DNA from: Anabaena sphaerica FACHB-251
GTDB taxonomy: Bacteria; Cyanobacteriota; Cyanobacteriia; Cyanobacteriales; Nostocaceae
Reading direction: 5' to 3'
Length of the DNA: 64,000 bases
Assembly (NCBI RefSeq): GCF_014696825.1
Contig: NZ_JACJQU010000021.1
Span: 17,747 to 81,746, forward strand
Positions within the stretch are counted from its first letter, which is position 1. Each line of letters opens with the position of its first letter. The notes under the pieces are model-generated. The model searched no databases. It saw nothing but the letters and a program-made list of their open reading frames with translations, and had not been told where the DNA came from. Positions 55,371-64,000 of the stretch are shown in pieces. The translations under genes and the position numbers were made by a program.

Positions 55371-56249
55371 TCAAGCCAACTTCGTCAAAGTCACACCATC
55401 AGGTAACACCTCATCCAAGTCAACCTGATAATCAGCAAAACTGCGGGGTACATCAACAGTAGACTTAATTTGCAGTTTATCAAATAACTGATGAACAGGA
55501 GCATTACCATATTTACTGGCATGAGTAAAAACATACAAACCACGACAAGCCATAAAACCCCGTGCCGAAGAACGATCAAACTCCCAAGCCTTAATCAAAG
55601 CTTGCCAAAATAAATCTAAATCCCGTTCATTCACACAACCATATTTTTCCGCCAAATGGGGATTATAAAACACATGAGATTTATATAAACCATAGGGTAA
55701 AACCTCCTTTCTCCCCATAGTTTTATTATCCTTTTTAATACCATCTTTTTTTTCTTTTTCCTCAGTTGCAGCACAACGAGTAATACTCACAGATTGGGGA
55801 AAAACCGGATCAATACTACGAGAAAAACTAATTTGCATAGGACCCCAAACCTGACCAGCTTTTAAACCAGTAGAAAGCACCGCCCCAAACATTCTTAAAT
55901 CATAAAAATTCTGCTGCATCCACTTAGCAACCTGTAATTGTTGTTCTGGTGTTCCTTCTTTTTGTGGTAAACCTACAGCAGTATAAGCGCGACTGATTTT
56001 TTCATTTAACACACTTCCTTCTTCAACAAATATTTTATATCTTTCCGGTGTTGGTTCATCCTTGCCAAGCATCTCTACATAATTTCTTACCTTGCGTTTT
56101 AAACAAGCATCTGTCACCAAACCTTGATTAGTTTGGGGGTCAATTCTTGGTTGATTTCCCGCATCGGGATCACCATTAGGATTACCGTCCAAACAATCAA
56201 ATAATAAAATAGCATCGTGTTTTTTAGTAGGGTCTAAATGTACAGTCAT
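55371..56249 (-). CDS. cas7c: Cas7c (Csd2), type I-C Cascade backbone
   Basis: A 292-residue RAMP protein that coats the crRNA in Cascade. Features: LFDCLDGNPNGDPDAGNQPRI at the N-terminus (the conserved Cas7/Csd2 glycine-rich start), TDACLKRKVRNYV, DLRMFGAVLS, GPMQISFSRSIDPV and the late RGLYVFTHASKYG. The full length is present. It is the last cas gene before the leader and array, on the same strand. About 170 bases with palindromic repeats and the small coiled-coil gene separate it from cas8c, which is unusually loose for a cas operon. A Lys/Glu-rich stretch (ATEEKEKKDGIKKDNK) lies at about 171-186. Confidence 0.93.
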   Translation of the reverse strand: MTVHLDPTKKHDAILLFDCLDGNPNGDPDAGNQPRIDPQTNQGLVTDACLKRKVRNYVEMLGKDEPTPERYKIFVEEGSVLNEKISRAYTAVGLPQKEGTPEQQLQVAKWMQQNFYDLRMFGAVLSTGLKAGQVWGPMQISFSRSIDPVFPQSVSITRCAATEEKEKKDGIKKDNKTMGRKEVLPYGLYKSHVFYNPHLAEKYGCVNERDLDLFWQALIKAWEFDRSSARGFMACRGLYVFTHASKYGNAPVHQLFDKLQIKSTVDVPRSFADYQVDLDEVLPDGVTLTKLA

Positions 56250-56285
56250 GATTTTTTGTTCGTTGTGATTTGTTGATAGTTTGAA

Positions 56286-56422
56286 GACCTAACCCCTAGC
56301 CCCTTCCCTACGAGGGAAGGGGGACAAGAAGGGGATAAGAATTACATAACAAAAGTTAGAAACATAACTTAGTTCTAAAGCCTCTCTCCTCGTAGGAGAG
56401 AGGTTTTGAGAGAGGTTTTTAG
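56286..56422. repeat. Palindromic repeats inside the cas operon
   Basis: GACCTAACCCC...CCCTTCCCTACGAGGGAAGGGG and CCTCTCTCCTCGTAGGAGAGAGG, the same families as at 21048 and 47188. They fill the gap between cas7 and the small coiled-coil gene. Confidence 0.75.
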
Positions 56423-56670
56423 GATGAATATTCACGTTGCCAAGAATCCTCATTTGCACAATATTCTTCAGATGAATAATCTACCTCTTGACGAAAGTAA
56501 AAGTTTTCATCTGTTAATCTTTGATTTTCAGTATGTAAATCATATTCAAGATATGTGAGTCTTGCTTTCATACTTTGATTTTCAGCCTCAAGAGAACTGA
56601 TTTGATTTTCCAACTTCTCTATTTTTTGCAAAACAAATTTCTCTATTTTATTTATGTACATAATCATCAA
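56419..56670 (-). CDS. Small coiled-coil protein within the cas operon, unknown
   Basis: An 83-residue acidic protein, MMIMYINKIEKFVLQKIEKL, followed by heptad-like NQISSLEAENQSMKARLTYLEYDLHTENQRLTDENF and a Glu/Ser-rich tail (SSEEYCANEDSWQREYSS). A coiled coil of about 50 residues is evident. AGGA four to five bases before the ATG supports translation. It lies between cas8c and cas7 in the same direction, where type I-C operons normally have no gene. It is not Cas4, Cas11, Cas1 or Cas2 by sequence. Flanking palindromic repeats suggest it could instead be a late insertion. Function unknown; an accessory or anti-Cas role is only speculation. Confidence 0.6.
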   Translation of the reverse strand: MMIMYINKIEKFVLQKIEKLENQISSLEAENQSMKARLTYLEYDLHTENQRLTDENFYFRQEVDYSSEEYCANEDSWQREYSS

Positions 56671-56696
56671 TTCCTGGGTTGCAAATTTTGGGGTAA

Positions 56697-56760
56697 AGAT
56701 CCCCGACTTCTGATATTATTAATAATTTATTGATATAATGAAAAAAGAAGTCGGGGATCT
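56697..56760. repeat. Perfect 15-bp hairpin of the GATCCCCGACTTC family in the cas operon
   Basis: AGATCCCCGACTTCT (56697-56711) and its reverse complement (56746-56760) bracket an AT-rich 34-base loop, just after the cas8c stop. It may cause partial termination or RNA processing between cas8c and the downstream genes. Confidence 0.8.
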
Positions 56761-56768
56761 GGTTGAGC

Positions 56769-58427
56769 CTATTCCTCCGATTTGTCTTTACCTTTAAAAT
56801 ACTCGGCTCTTTTTTGCCACCAACCTTGAAAAAAGAAAGCCTGAGATTTTAAATCCAGCACTTCTGGTAGTCTGTAAATATCAAAGTTTTCAAATTCTTC
56901 AGCTAGTAATTTTTTAATGTATTTACTATTATAAATTTCTAAATGATAATGAGTACAACCATGACAAAGCCGAGCAAAAACTTGAGTAGGAGTAGAAGAT
57001 AAAGCCTTTAAACTACGCATGACATTAGTATTATCTTCACTCATATTTTGAGCATTAACTTGTGCCTGATGCATTAAAAATGCAATTCTTCCCAAAGTGT
57101 AAGCATTATCAAATTTAGGATCGCCTGTGGGATATTTCATATTATTTGTGATTAAATAAAGTAATAAACCTTGCACTCTAGGAAAATACAAATGTTGCTT
57201 AGATTGAGATTGAAAAGCATGAAAAGATTTTTCACTGCATATCCTATCAATAATTCTGTGGGCATATTCATCCGGTAATTTCTCACCTAAAAAAGCAGCT
57301 TTAACTAAAGCAGTTGCTATTCTGTCAGTGTGTTCTTTACTAGGATTTAAAAAAGCACTATTACACAACATCCACATAGGACTAGCTGATAAACCATTAA
57401 CCTTCTGACATTCGACAAATTGCTGAATAGAATCTTTGATTCTTTTGGTAGTAACTTCACTCCAACCACTAACGGAAATTCTGCCTTTATTACCCTTGAG
57501 AATAGCTAAATAAAATTTACTAGATTTCAAATTCTCCAAATTGAATTTTTTGGGACTATGGGGACTAGCAAAGATAGATTCAAAAGCGAGATTTTCCCAT
57601 ATTTCAGGATTAATACCTTCCCCTTCTTCTTCTCCCCAATAAACAAAAACCTGTTCTCCTAATTTATAACGATTGGTGTCACTATTGAGTAAAAAATCTA
57701 ATGCTTTATGAGATCTGACTGCACTTTCAAAACTAATGGGAGCGTTAATATTTCCATCCCATCCGTGAGACTGATAAGCAGCTTTATCAAAACTACTAAT
57801 AGCAGCACCAGAAGTAGCAGCACCGGGAACACCTTTGATCATCATAGGCATTTTTCGCCCCATTGTTAAAGTCTGTTCACCTGTTAATAAACAAACACCA
57901 TCAACGGTATCCTGTTTACTGGCATAGTAATTAGACCACCATTTTTGAATCGCAGGTATTGTAGTGATTTGTGTACCTTCAAATAAAAACACAAATCTAT
58001 CCCGACACCAATCTGTATTAGCTGCTGGTGGATAAATTTCTGTTAACTCTTTGGTGATTTGTTCTACAGTTGTATTAGTAACAAAATCATAAATTGCTTT
58101 AACTGCTTCGTGGTTAGTTTCTTGTAAACATCTTTCTAGCACTTGTAAATAGAGTTGATGACGTTTTGCACCTCTTTCACCAGCACCAAAAACATATTCT
58201 CCCCCATCATCAATTAATAATGGTTCATCACCATTACGCCGCAAATCTGGTACTAATATTTTTCTGCCAAATTTCGGTTTACCTTTGGTTGCAGGTGTTT
58301 CTAAAACTTGAAAACTACCTAAAGGTAAATTAATTTGCCAATTACAGAGACATTCACTAAAACCTATAGGTGTTAGTTTCTTTTCTTGTTCTAAAGCTAT
58401 ACCTAATTTATCTAACTCTTGCAACAT
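56769..58427 (-). CDS. cas8c: Cas8c (Csd1), type I-C Cascade large subunit
   Basis: About 552 residues from the ATG at 58427 (MLQELDKLGIALEQEKKLTPIGF); the frame is open further to 58505, but that part is out-of-frame Cas5 sequence. Recognisable Csd1 features are the N-terminal WQINLPLGSFQVLETP, GRKILVPDLRRNGDEPLLIDDGGEYVFG, the CLLTGEQ region near 200, and PISFESAVRSHKALDFLLN. It recognises the PAM in type I-C; the C-terminal part probably also gives the internally translated small subunit Cas11c, as known in I-C, though its start is not identifiable here. It overlaps cas5c by 16 bases, so the two are translationally coupled. Confidence 0.92.
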   Translation of the reverse strand: MLQELDKLGIALEQEKKLTPIGFSECLCNWQINLPLGSFQVLETPATKGKPKFGRKILVPDLRRNGDEPLLIDDGGEYVFGAGERGAKRHQLYLQVLERCLQETNHEAVKAIYDFVTNTTVEQITKELTEIYPPAANTDWCRDRFVFLFEGTQITTIPAIQKWWSNYYASKQDTVDGVCLLTGEQTLTMGRKMPMMIKGVPGAATSGAAISSFDKAAYQSHGWDGNINAPISFESAVRSHKALDFLLNSDTNRYKLGEQVFVYWGEEEGEGINPEIWENLAFESIFASPHSPKKFNLENLKSSKFYLAILKGNKGRISVSGWSEVTTKRIKDSIQQFVECQKVNGLSASPMWMLCNSAFLNPSKEHTDRIATALVKAAFLGEKLPDEYAHRIIDRICSEKSFHAFQSQSKQHLYFPRVQGLLLYLITNNMKYPTGDPKFDNAYTLGRIAFLMHQAQVNAQNMSEDNTNVMRSLKALSSTPTQVFARLCHGCTHYHLEIYNSKYIKKLLAEEFENFDIYRLPEVLDLKSQAFFFQGWWQKRAEYFKGKDKSEE

Positions 58428-59077
58428 ACCCGCCCATCTTGCATGATAAAGTGAGCAAATTCTGTAACTACATTTCCTTTGACAAAACCTTCCGCAGTAT
58501 GCCAAGAAACAGCACCTTTTTGATCAGGAATAAAGTGCATTTGTTTAGGCATTAAACCTAAATCAATTTCCCCTTTTAATTCTGGTGCTGGTTGATCTTC
58601 TTCTGAAGGAAAACCAAAATGTGCTATATATTCTCGACATCCAAAATAAGGTTGTCTAAAACATTGCCCTTTTTCAATTCTCCGCTTTATTTGTGCTACA
58701 TATTTATTAGATAAATCTGCCTCTGTTTGTAAATCAAAATTAAAATCAATGATATAGGCTACATCACGCAATATCACATGATTTCTTTGGGCGCGATCGC
58801 CTACAGCCGTGTAACCCCCTATACCATCATTCTTCATCCAATCTTTAGCATTTCTATAGCTTTGTTTGGACTGCACCATGTTACGCTGTATCGTGAATGT
58901 GCTAATTGGCTTTAGTACCGTGATGTGATTAATCTTGTATTTAATCTCTGGTTTCCAGAAAATAGACTCTAATACACCTACAGCCGCAGTAAAGGGCATT
59001 ACTCGATAACTGTGCGGTTCAGCTTTAAATTCTGGCCTTGTGAATAAACCCAATTCACCCCATAACTTTAACTGCAT
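58412..59077 (-). CDS. cas5c: Cas5c (Cas5d), pre-crRNA processing endonuclease
   Basis: A 221-residue RAMP protein of type I-C that takes the place of Cas6, cutting the repeat and keeping the 5' handle. Start MQLKLWGELGLFTRPEFKAEPHSYRVMPFTAAVGVLESIFWKPEIKY matches the Cas5d family; further conserved segments are IQRNMVQSKQSYRNAKDW and CFRQPYFGCREYIAHF. The catalytic residues (Tyr/Lys/His type) are not assigned with certainty. First gene of the minus-strand cas operon; it diverges from cas3 across just 49 bases. Full length. Confidence 0.93.
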   Translation of the reverse strand: MQLKLWGELGLFTRPEFKAEPHSYRVMPFTAAVGVLESIFWKPEIKYKINHITVLKPISTFTIQRNMVQSKQSYRNAKDWMKNDGIGGYTAVGDRAQRNHVILRDVAYIIDFNFDLQTEADLSNKYVAQIKRRIEKGQCFRQPYFGCREYIAHFGFPSEEDQPAPELKGEIDLGLMPKQMHFIPDQKGAVSWHTAEGFVKGNVVTEFAHFIMQDGRVCCKS

Positions 59078-59126
59078 AGTTTAAATTTGAAACTTTTAAT
59101 CAATTCACGATTCATTGTAAATACAA

Positions 59127-61190
59127 ATGATTTACTTAGCAAGAATTACTACAGATTGTAAAGAACAACTACTATCAGCACATTTACAGAATGTTGCGGA
59201 AATGTCTGCAAAGGTTGTACCGCAGGAATTTCAAGCTGTAGCTAGGTATGCTGGTTTATGGCATGATTTGGGTAAATATCAGCAAAAATGGCAAGAATAT
59301 TTACAAAACAACGGTAAGCGAGTTAATCACTCTCAACATGGTGCTGTTTTAGCGTTAAAAATCGGTAAAAAAGAACCTCCCGCAATTGCTTATATAATAG
59401 CTGGCCATCATTCTGGATTGTCTGAAAGGTTAAAATTAAATGGTAGTGAGTATAAACAAACCGCAGTATGTTTAGAAGAATGTTTAGAAATAGCTAAACA
59501 AGAAATAGCAGATTTTATACCAGAAGAATTACCAGATATTAATTTATCTGATAAATTGCGACGAGAATTTGCCATTAGAATGTTATTTTCTGTCTTAGTT
59601 GATACTGACAGATTAGACGCGCGCAATTTTGAAAATAAGTGTGAAAGCTCCATTTTACAAGATTTGGAGCTTTCTGCATATAACAAAATGAGTTTCAATC
59701 CTCATTTCTATTCTTCACCATCGCCAAATGTAATTAGTGAAGCAAGAAATGTCTTTGCCCAACATTGTATCAATAAAAGTGAATTACCCAAAGGAATTTT
59801 TAGACTAACTGGACCCTGTGGAATTGGTAAAACCATTGCTAGTGCGAGATTTGCCTATTTACACAGTCAAAAACATCAAATGTCAGGAATAGTTTATGTA
59901 GGACCACTGAAAAGTATCATTGAACAAACTGCTGACGTTTATCGCCAATTATTTGGAGAAAATGCAGTATTAGAACATCATTCAGGATATGAACCAAAAT
60001 TAGAAGAAAGCAAAGAATATAAATTAAATACAGAAAGATGGGATAAACCGGTAATTGTCACCAGTGGAGTGCAATTTTATGAAAGTTTATTTGCCAATCA
60101 TCCTACAAAATGCCGAAAATTACAAGGTTTAATCAACAAAGTCATTTTATTAGATGAATCTCAATCTATTCCTGGTGATTTAGTCCGTCCAATATTAAAT
60201 GTTTTGAATACATTAGTTAAAGATTGGGGATGTACAATAGTTTTGATGAGTGCTACCCAACCAGCATTTGATAAACTGAAAGAGGATGATTTAACCAATG
60301 TGGTTGATATTATTCCTGAAGATGAAACCAGAAGATTATTTCATCAACTTAACCGTGTTCAGTATCAATATATTCCAGATAATTGGGAATGGGATAATTT
60401 AGTCGATAGCATTAAATCATCTGGTTTAAATCAAGGTTTAATTATTGTGAATACAACCAAATTAGCAAGGGAAGGATATCAACGATTATCTGAAGAATAC
60501 CCAGATAATTGTTTTCATCTCAGTTCTAGAATGTGTCCTGATCATCGTTCGCAAGTTTTGAACCAGGTGCGAGAATTATTAAAGTCTGAAAAACCTTGTT
60601 TTTTAATTAGTACCCAAGTAGTTGAAGCGGGTGTTGATGTGGATTTTCCTGTAGTTTATCGGCAACTTGCCCCTTTAGATTCTATCATTCAAGCAGCAGG
60701 AAGATGTAACAGAGAAGGAAAACAAGATAAAGGTAATGTGATAATTTTTAATATGTCATCTTCTAACCCTCCAGGATATCAATCTGGAATAAGTATTACT
60801 AAAAAAATCCTAGAGAAATGTGATTTAAACAGTGATATTTTATATCTGATAAAAATGTATTTTAGTGATTTATTGAATCAAAATTATGATGGAGGTGTAG
60901 ATATTCAAAAATTAAGAGAAAAATATGATTTTCCCGAAGTTGCCAAAGCTGTAAAAGTGATTGATAATGAACATCAAATAGCAGTAGTTGTCAAATGGGG
61001 AGACAGTGAAAAATTAATTGCAGAAATGAAAAATCAAGAATATATAACAGAGTCAGATTGGCGAAGATTACAAAAATTTACTGTGAATATTCCCAAAAAT
61101 GATCAATATACAAATTATACCCAAATTGGTAAAATAGATGTTTGGATGGGAGATTATGGAGAAACAGGTATTTCTGACAAAGTAGGGTGA
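59127..61190 (+). CDS. cas3: Cas3 HD nuclease-helicase
   Basis: A 687-residue effector that nicks and degrades target DNA after Cascade binding. HD nuclease: H19 (SAHLQN), WHDLGK with H46-D47, HHSGL with H94-H95, and a later Asp in VDTDRLDARNF. Helicase: Walker A GPCGIGKT (229-236, with Cys in place of the usual residue), Walker B LLDESQ (not DEAH/DEVH), SAT, and motif VI QAAGRCNREG. All motifs for activity seem present. It is on the plus strand, divergent from cas5c, with only 49 bases for two promoters; in most I-C loci cas3 leads the same-direction operon. It ends 24 bases before the convergent transaldolase stop. Confidence 0.92.
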   Translation: MIYLARITTDCKEQLLSAHLQNVAEMSAKVVPQEFQAVARYAGLWHDLGKYQQKWQEYLQNNGKRVNHSQHGAVLALKIGKKEPPAIAYIIAGHHSGLSERLKLNGSEYKQTAVCLEECLEIAKQEIADFIPEELPDINLSDKLRREFAIRMLFSVLVDTDRLDARNFENKCESSILQDLELSAYNKMSFNPHFYSSPSPNVISEARNVFAQHCINKSELPKGIFRLTGPCGIGKTIASARFAYLHSQKHQMSGIVYVGPLKSIIEQTADVYRQLFGENAVLEHHSGYEPKLEESKEYKLNTERWDKPVIVTSGVQFYESLFANHPTKCRKLQGLINKVILLDESQSIPGDLVRPILNVLNTLVKDWGCTIVLMSATQPAFDKLKEDDLTNVVDIIPEDETRRLFHQLNRVQYQYIPDNWEWDNLVDSIKSSGLNQGLIIVNTTKLAREGYQRLSEEYPDNCFHLSSRMCPDHRSQVLNQVRELLKSEKPCFLISTQVVEAGVDVDFPVVYRQLAPLDSIIQAAGRCNREGKQDKGNVIIFNMSSSNPPGYQSGISITKKILEKCDLNSDILYLIKMYFSDLLNQNYDGGVDIQKLREKYDFPEVAKAVKVIDNEHQIAVVVKWGDSEKLIAEMKNQEYITESDWRRLQKFTVNIPKNDQYTNYTQIGKIDVWMGDYGETGISDKVG

Positions 61191-61214
61191 GCATAACCCA
61201 CCCCACATTTAAAT

Positions 61215-62219
61215 CTAACCAGCGGCTACCATTTCACTCTCTAAACGAGCTAACCTTTCAGCCAATAATTGCTCTAAAGAAATCAAAGCTTTAGTGAAAC
61301 CATCAATACCTTCTGCTAATTTATCAGAAGCCATGCGGTCAGCAGCGTGCATCTTATCAAAGGTAGCTTTATCAACAGAGATTTTTTCAATTGACAAACC
61401 TGCAACCTTAGCAGGGTCAAGTTTGCGTGGTAATTCACCAACAGTATTTTGCAATTCTGTTAATAAACCAGGAGAAATAGTCAACAAATCACAACCAGCA
61501 AGTTCAGTAATTTCGCCAATGTTACGGAAACTAGCACCCATAACTTCAGTTTTATAACCAAACTTCTTGTAGTAGTTATAAATTGTAGTTACAGACAATA
61601 CACCTGGGTCTTCCGCAGCAGGATAGCTATCCTTTCCGGTGTCTTTCTTATACCAGTCCAGAATACGACCGACGAAAGGAGAAATCAAAGTGATACCAGC
61701 TTCAGCACAAGCGATCGCCTGGTGAACACCAAACAACAAAGTTAAGTTACAGTGAATACCCTCTTTTTCCAGAATTTCCGCAGCCTTGATACCTTCCCAA
61801 GTAGCGGCAATTTTAATTAAAACCCTTTCCTTAGCAATACCAGCCGCCTTATACTGAGCAATCAAATCCCGTGCTTTAGCTACAGTAGCATCAGTATCAT
61901 AGGATAAACGAGCATCTACCTCAGTAGAAACACGACCAGGGATAATTTGCAAAATCTTTAAACCAAAAGATACCGCCAAACGGTCAAAAGCTAAAGTTAC
62001 TACCTGTGCTTGGGTAGCCTTAGAACCTGCATCTTTTTTCGCTGTTAATAAAGTTTGATCAACAATATCCTGATATTCCGGCATTTGTGCCGCAGCTGTA
62101 ATTAGAGAGGGATTGGTAGTAGCATCTTGGGGTTTAAACTTTTCAATTGCTTGGATGTCCCCAGTATCTGCGACGACGACGGTCATTTCCCGCAACTGTT
62201 CCAGTAAATTCTTAGGCAT
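61215..62219 (-). CDS. tal: Transaldolase
   Basis: Pentose-phosphate enzyme moving a dihydroxyacetone unit between sugar phosphates. 334 residues; N-terminal [39 protein letters not shown] is the class I signature, the Schiff-base Lys is in [13 protein letters not shown], and [35 protein letters not shown] follows. Length normal for the TalA/B type. No fusion. It lies convergent with cas3 and upstream of it is a 155-base gap to pyk on the same strand, so the two carbon-metabolism genes may be co-transcribed or separate. Confidence 0.96.
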   Translation of the reverse strand: MPKNLLEQLREMTVVVADTGDIQAIEKFKPQDATTNPSLITAAAQMPEYQDIVDQTLLTAKKDAGSKATQAQVVTLAFDRLAVSFGLKILQIIPGRVSTEVDARLSYDTDATVAKARDLIAQYKAAGIAKERVLIKIAATWEGIKAAEILEKEGIHCNLTLLFGVHQAIACAEAGITLISPFVGRILDWYKKDTGKDSYPAAEDPGVLSVTTIYNYYKKFGYKTEVMGASFRNIGEITELAGCDLLTISPGLLTELQNTVGELPRKLDPAKVAGLSIEKISVDKATFDKMHAADRMASDKLAEGIDGFTKALISLEQLLAERLARLESEMVAAG

Positions 62220-62374
62220 AACATACTCCGTGAATTTTTTTGGTTTAGGATTTACCCAATCCCCAATTATTTAAACTCTTTGATCTTCCACACAATTCCA
62301 ATTCTGGCAATTTTTCTTAACGATTGCCTAATTTTCCTGACTTGGTTTAGGCTTCAAGCCCCATTTTAGATGTC

Positions 62375-63805
62375 TCAAGCTGTAATTGGCTGTCCAATAG
62401 AATGCACTTTAATTAAACTTGTTGTTCCTGATTGACCAACTGGGACACCAGAAGTAATGACAACCTTGTCACCTTTTTTAGCAAAACCCCTCTCAACCAC
62501 AGTGTTTACAACATTGGTAAACATCTCCTCTGCATGATGAACCGGTGGAATTAGTAAAGGTTCCACACCCCAAGATAATGCTAACTGACGATAAGCAATA
62601 GCCTCAGAGGTGAGAGTAATAATCGGAGTCAGAGGACGATATTTAGAAATCAGTCTCGCTGTATTCCCGGAAGTGGTGTTACAGAGAATCGCCTTAGAAC
62701 CTGTTTCATAAGCAATCCGACAAACCGCTTGAGCGACAGATTCCGTCACACTCAGACGACCGGCCTCATGATTCCAGGTATGTCTAGCACCTGCTGTGAG
62801 AGCCGTTTCTGTTTGTAGAGCAATATTGTGCATAGTTTGAACCGCCGCAATGGGATATTCTCCCACAGCAGTTTCTCCAGACAACATCACCGCATCCGTA
62901 CCATCTAAGATGGAATTAGCCACGTCCGTAGCTTCTGCACGAGTAGGATCAGGGGCGCTAATCATCGACTCTAGCATTTGGGTAGCAGTAATGACGGGCT
63001 TACCAGCATGATTACAGCGACGAGTGATATCTTTTTGAATCAGCGGGACTTCGTGAATTGGCACTTCTACCCCCAAATCGCCCCGCGCAATCATAATTGC
63101 ATCAGCAACTTTGAGGATACTATCTAGCTGTTCTAGGGCTTCTGCCCGTTCAATTTTGGCAATGAGGCGAATTTTTGCCCCAGCAGATTCAATCATGCGT
63201 TGTGCGGGTTCCAGGTCTTGAGGCGATCGCACAAAAGAAACTGCCACCCAGTCTACACCCAATTGAATCCCAAACCGCAAATCCATCAAATCTTTTTCCG
63301 TGATTGAACTCACAGGTAAAGGCGTTGCAGGTAAATTCACACCTTTATGAGTAGAAATCAACCCCCCAATATTCACATGAGCGTGAATTTTATCAGCATC
63401 ACGACTCGTCACTGTCAATTTGACACGACCATCATTAATTAAAATCGGCTCACCAGGTCGCATCATCGCAAATAAGGTTGGTAGCGGTAGGGGTATTTCA
63501 TCAATACTTTCACCCTTTTCTTGTAAGAGAAAAGTCACCTCACTTCCCGCTTCCAGCATCAAACCTTCCGGTGGTAATTTCCCTAAACGAATTTTCGGAC
63601 CACACAAATCTTGCAGAATAGCGACTGGTCTTTGTAACTCATCACTAATGCGTCGTAAATGGTGAAAGGTTTGGGCGTGGTCTTCATAAGCCCCATGAGA
63701 AAAATTCAACCGTGCTACATTCATTCCCGCTTCTACCAAAGCTTGCAGCTTTTCAGGTGTAGAAGTAGCCGGTCCAACAGTGCAGATAATTTTAGTTCGA
63801 CGCAT
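62375..63805 (-). CDS. pyk: Pyruvate kinase
   Basis: Final glycolytic step, phosphoenolpyruvate + ADP to pyruvate + ATP. 476 residues; N-terminal RRTKIICTVGPATSTPEKLQ, the metal/phosphate region MNVARLNFSHGAYEDH, the catalytic motif MIARGDLGVEVP and the later PVITATQMLESM. The C-terminal allosteric domain is present but ends at GQPITA, so the additional C-terminal PEP-utiliser domain found in some cyanobacterial Pyk2 forms is absent. The start fits the family. Upstream a heptamer array extends to the window edge. Confidence 0.96.
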   Translation of the reverse strand: MRRTKIICTVGPATSTPEKLQALVEAGMNVARLNFSHGAYEDHAQTFHHLRRISDELQRPVAILQDLCGPKIRLGKLPPEGLMLEAGSEVTFLLQEKGESIDEIPLPLPTLFAMMRPGEPILINDGRVKLTVTSRDADKIHAHVNIGGLISTHKGVNLPATPLPVSSITEKDLMDLRFGIQLGVDWVAVSFVRSPQDLEPAQRMIESAGAKIRLIAKIERAEALEQLDSILKVADAIMIARGDLGVEVPIHEVPLIQKDITRRCNHAGKPVITATQMLESMISAPDPTRAEATDVANSILDGTDAVMLSGETAVGEYPIAAVQTMHNIALQTETALTAGARHTWNHEAGRLSVTESVAQAVCRIAYETGSKAILCNTTSGNTARLISKYRPLTPIITLTSEAIAYRQLALSWGVEPLLIPPVHHAEEMFTNVVNTVVERGFAKKGDKVVITSGVPVGQSGTTSLIKVHSIGQPITA

Positions 63806-63854
63806 AAAAAAAAGTAGGGAGTAACGGTCAAGTAGTGCAACCTCGTTAAGCCCT

Positions 63855-64000
63855 GGGGACTGGGGATTGGGGACTGGGGACTGGGGATTGGGGACTGGGG
63901 ATTGGGGACTGGGGATTGGGGATTGGGGATTGGGGATTGGGGATTGGGGACTGGGGATTGGGGACTGGGGATTGGGGATTGGGGATTGGGGATTGGGGAT
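63855..64000. repeat. GGGGACT/GGGGATT heptamer array, cut by window end
   Basis: About 20 units, a mix of GGGGACT and GGGGATT in irregular order, upstream of pyk. The same units lie inside mutS2 and next to fabH. The array continues past the last base. Confidence 0.95.

Noticed and set aside
58428..58505. N-terminal extension of Cas8c (MAYCGRFCQRKCSYR)
   Set aside because: It is cas5c coding sequence read in another frame; the family start is the Met at 58427.

Overview
The window looks like chromosome of a filamentous, probably heterocyst-forming cyanobacterium (Nostocales; Anabaena/Dolichospermum/Nostoc-type). The evidence is: cytochrome f and Rieske genes (petC-petA), a Ycf35 homologue, a GUN4 kinase, COP23 and LabA-like proteins, many HIP1-type GCGATCGC octamers, and many heptameric short tandem repeats (CCCCAGT, TGTCAGT, GGGAACA, AAATCTA types). 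Such repeats are described for heterocystous cyanobacteria. The genus is inferred, not proven. No rRNA or tRNA gene was recognised, and no intact transposase.

Layout. 0.3-4.8 kb: dnaJ, a TusA-like protein and rsgA, start/stop-overlapping, then a GH57 glucan branching enzyme. 5.3-8.1 kb: a one-helix membrane protein, a Ser/Thr kinase fused to GUN4 with the stub of a second kinase behind it, and a small membrane protein. 8.3-13.9 kb: petC-petA, DUF3067, an M28 peptidase overlapping an epoxide-hydrolase-like gene, an OGFr-domain protein and a membrane protein. 14.4-15.5 kb: an operon of DUF2997, Ycf35/DUF1257 and a [4Fe-4S] ferredoxin. 15.8-20.9 kb: the DUF3038-DUF4335 pair and mutS2. 21.3-27.1 kb: a HtrA-like protease with a PPC domain, COP23, and a long double-trypsin/TPR gene broken by a one-base frameshift. 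27.3-31.1 kb: a nuclease-like pseudogene and an NfeD-flotillin pair. 31.2-39.7 kb: DUF2288, an AI-2E-type transporter, the lipid operon plsX-fabH-fabD with plsC, and pepA. 40.9-47.1 kb: a phytyl-ester-synthase-like hydrolase, metG, a LabA-like NYN protein, lptC and a second COP23. 48.0-53.6 kb: a type I secretion cluster of parvulin, cyclic-nucleotide-domain/C39-like ABC exporter and HlyD. 53.7-61.2 kb: a type I-C CRISPR-Cas locus of 20 repeats, cas7, a small coiled-coil ORF, cas8c, cas5c and a divergent cas3, with no cas1, cas2 or cas4 in the window. 61.2-63.8 kb: transaldolase and pyruvate kinase.

The most interesting signals are two. First, the CRISPR array holds two adjacent spacers, and diverged, differently trimmed versions of the same two spacers recur in the same order closer to the leader. 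The mismatches fall in or next to the crRNA seed, as expected if the locus re-sampled an escaping or related invader. Second, small repeats have repeatedly entered genes in frame: heptamer arrays inside RsgA and directly before the MutS2 Walker B motif, and HIP-like palindromes in the parvulin and in a protease leader. Several families of MITE-like elements fill the spacers. Apart from CRISPR-Cas I see no complete new defence system; the small coiled-coil ORF inside the cas operon is the best candidate for an undescribed component.
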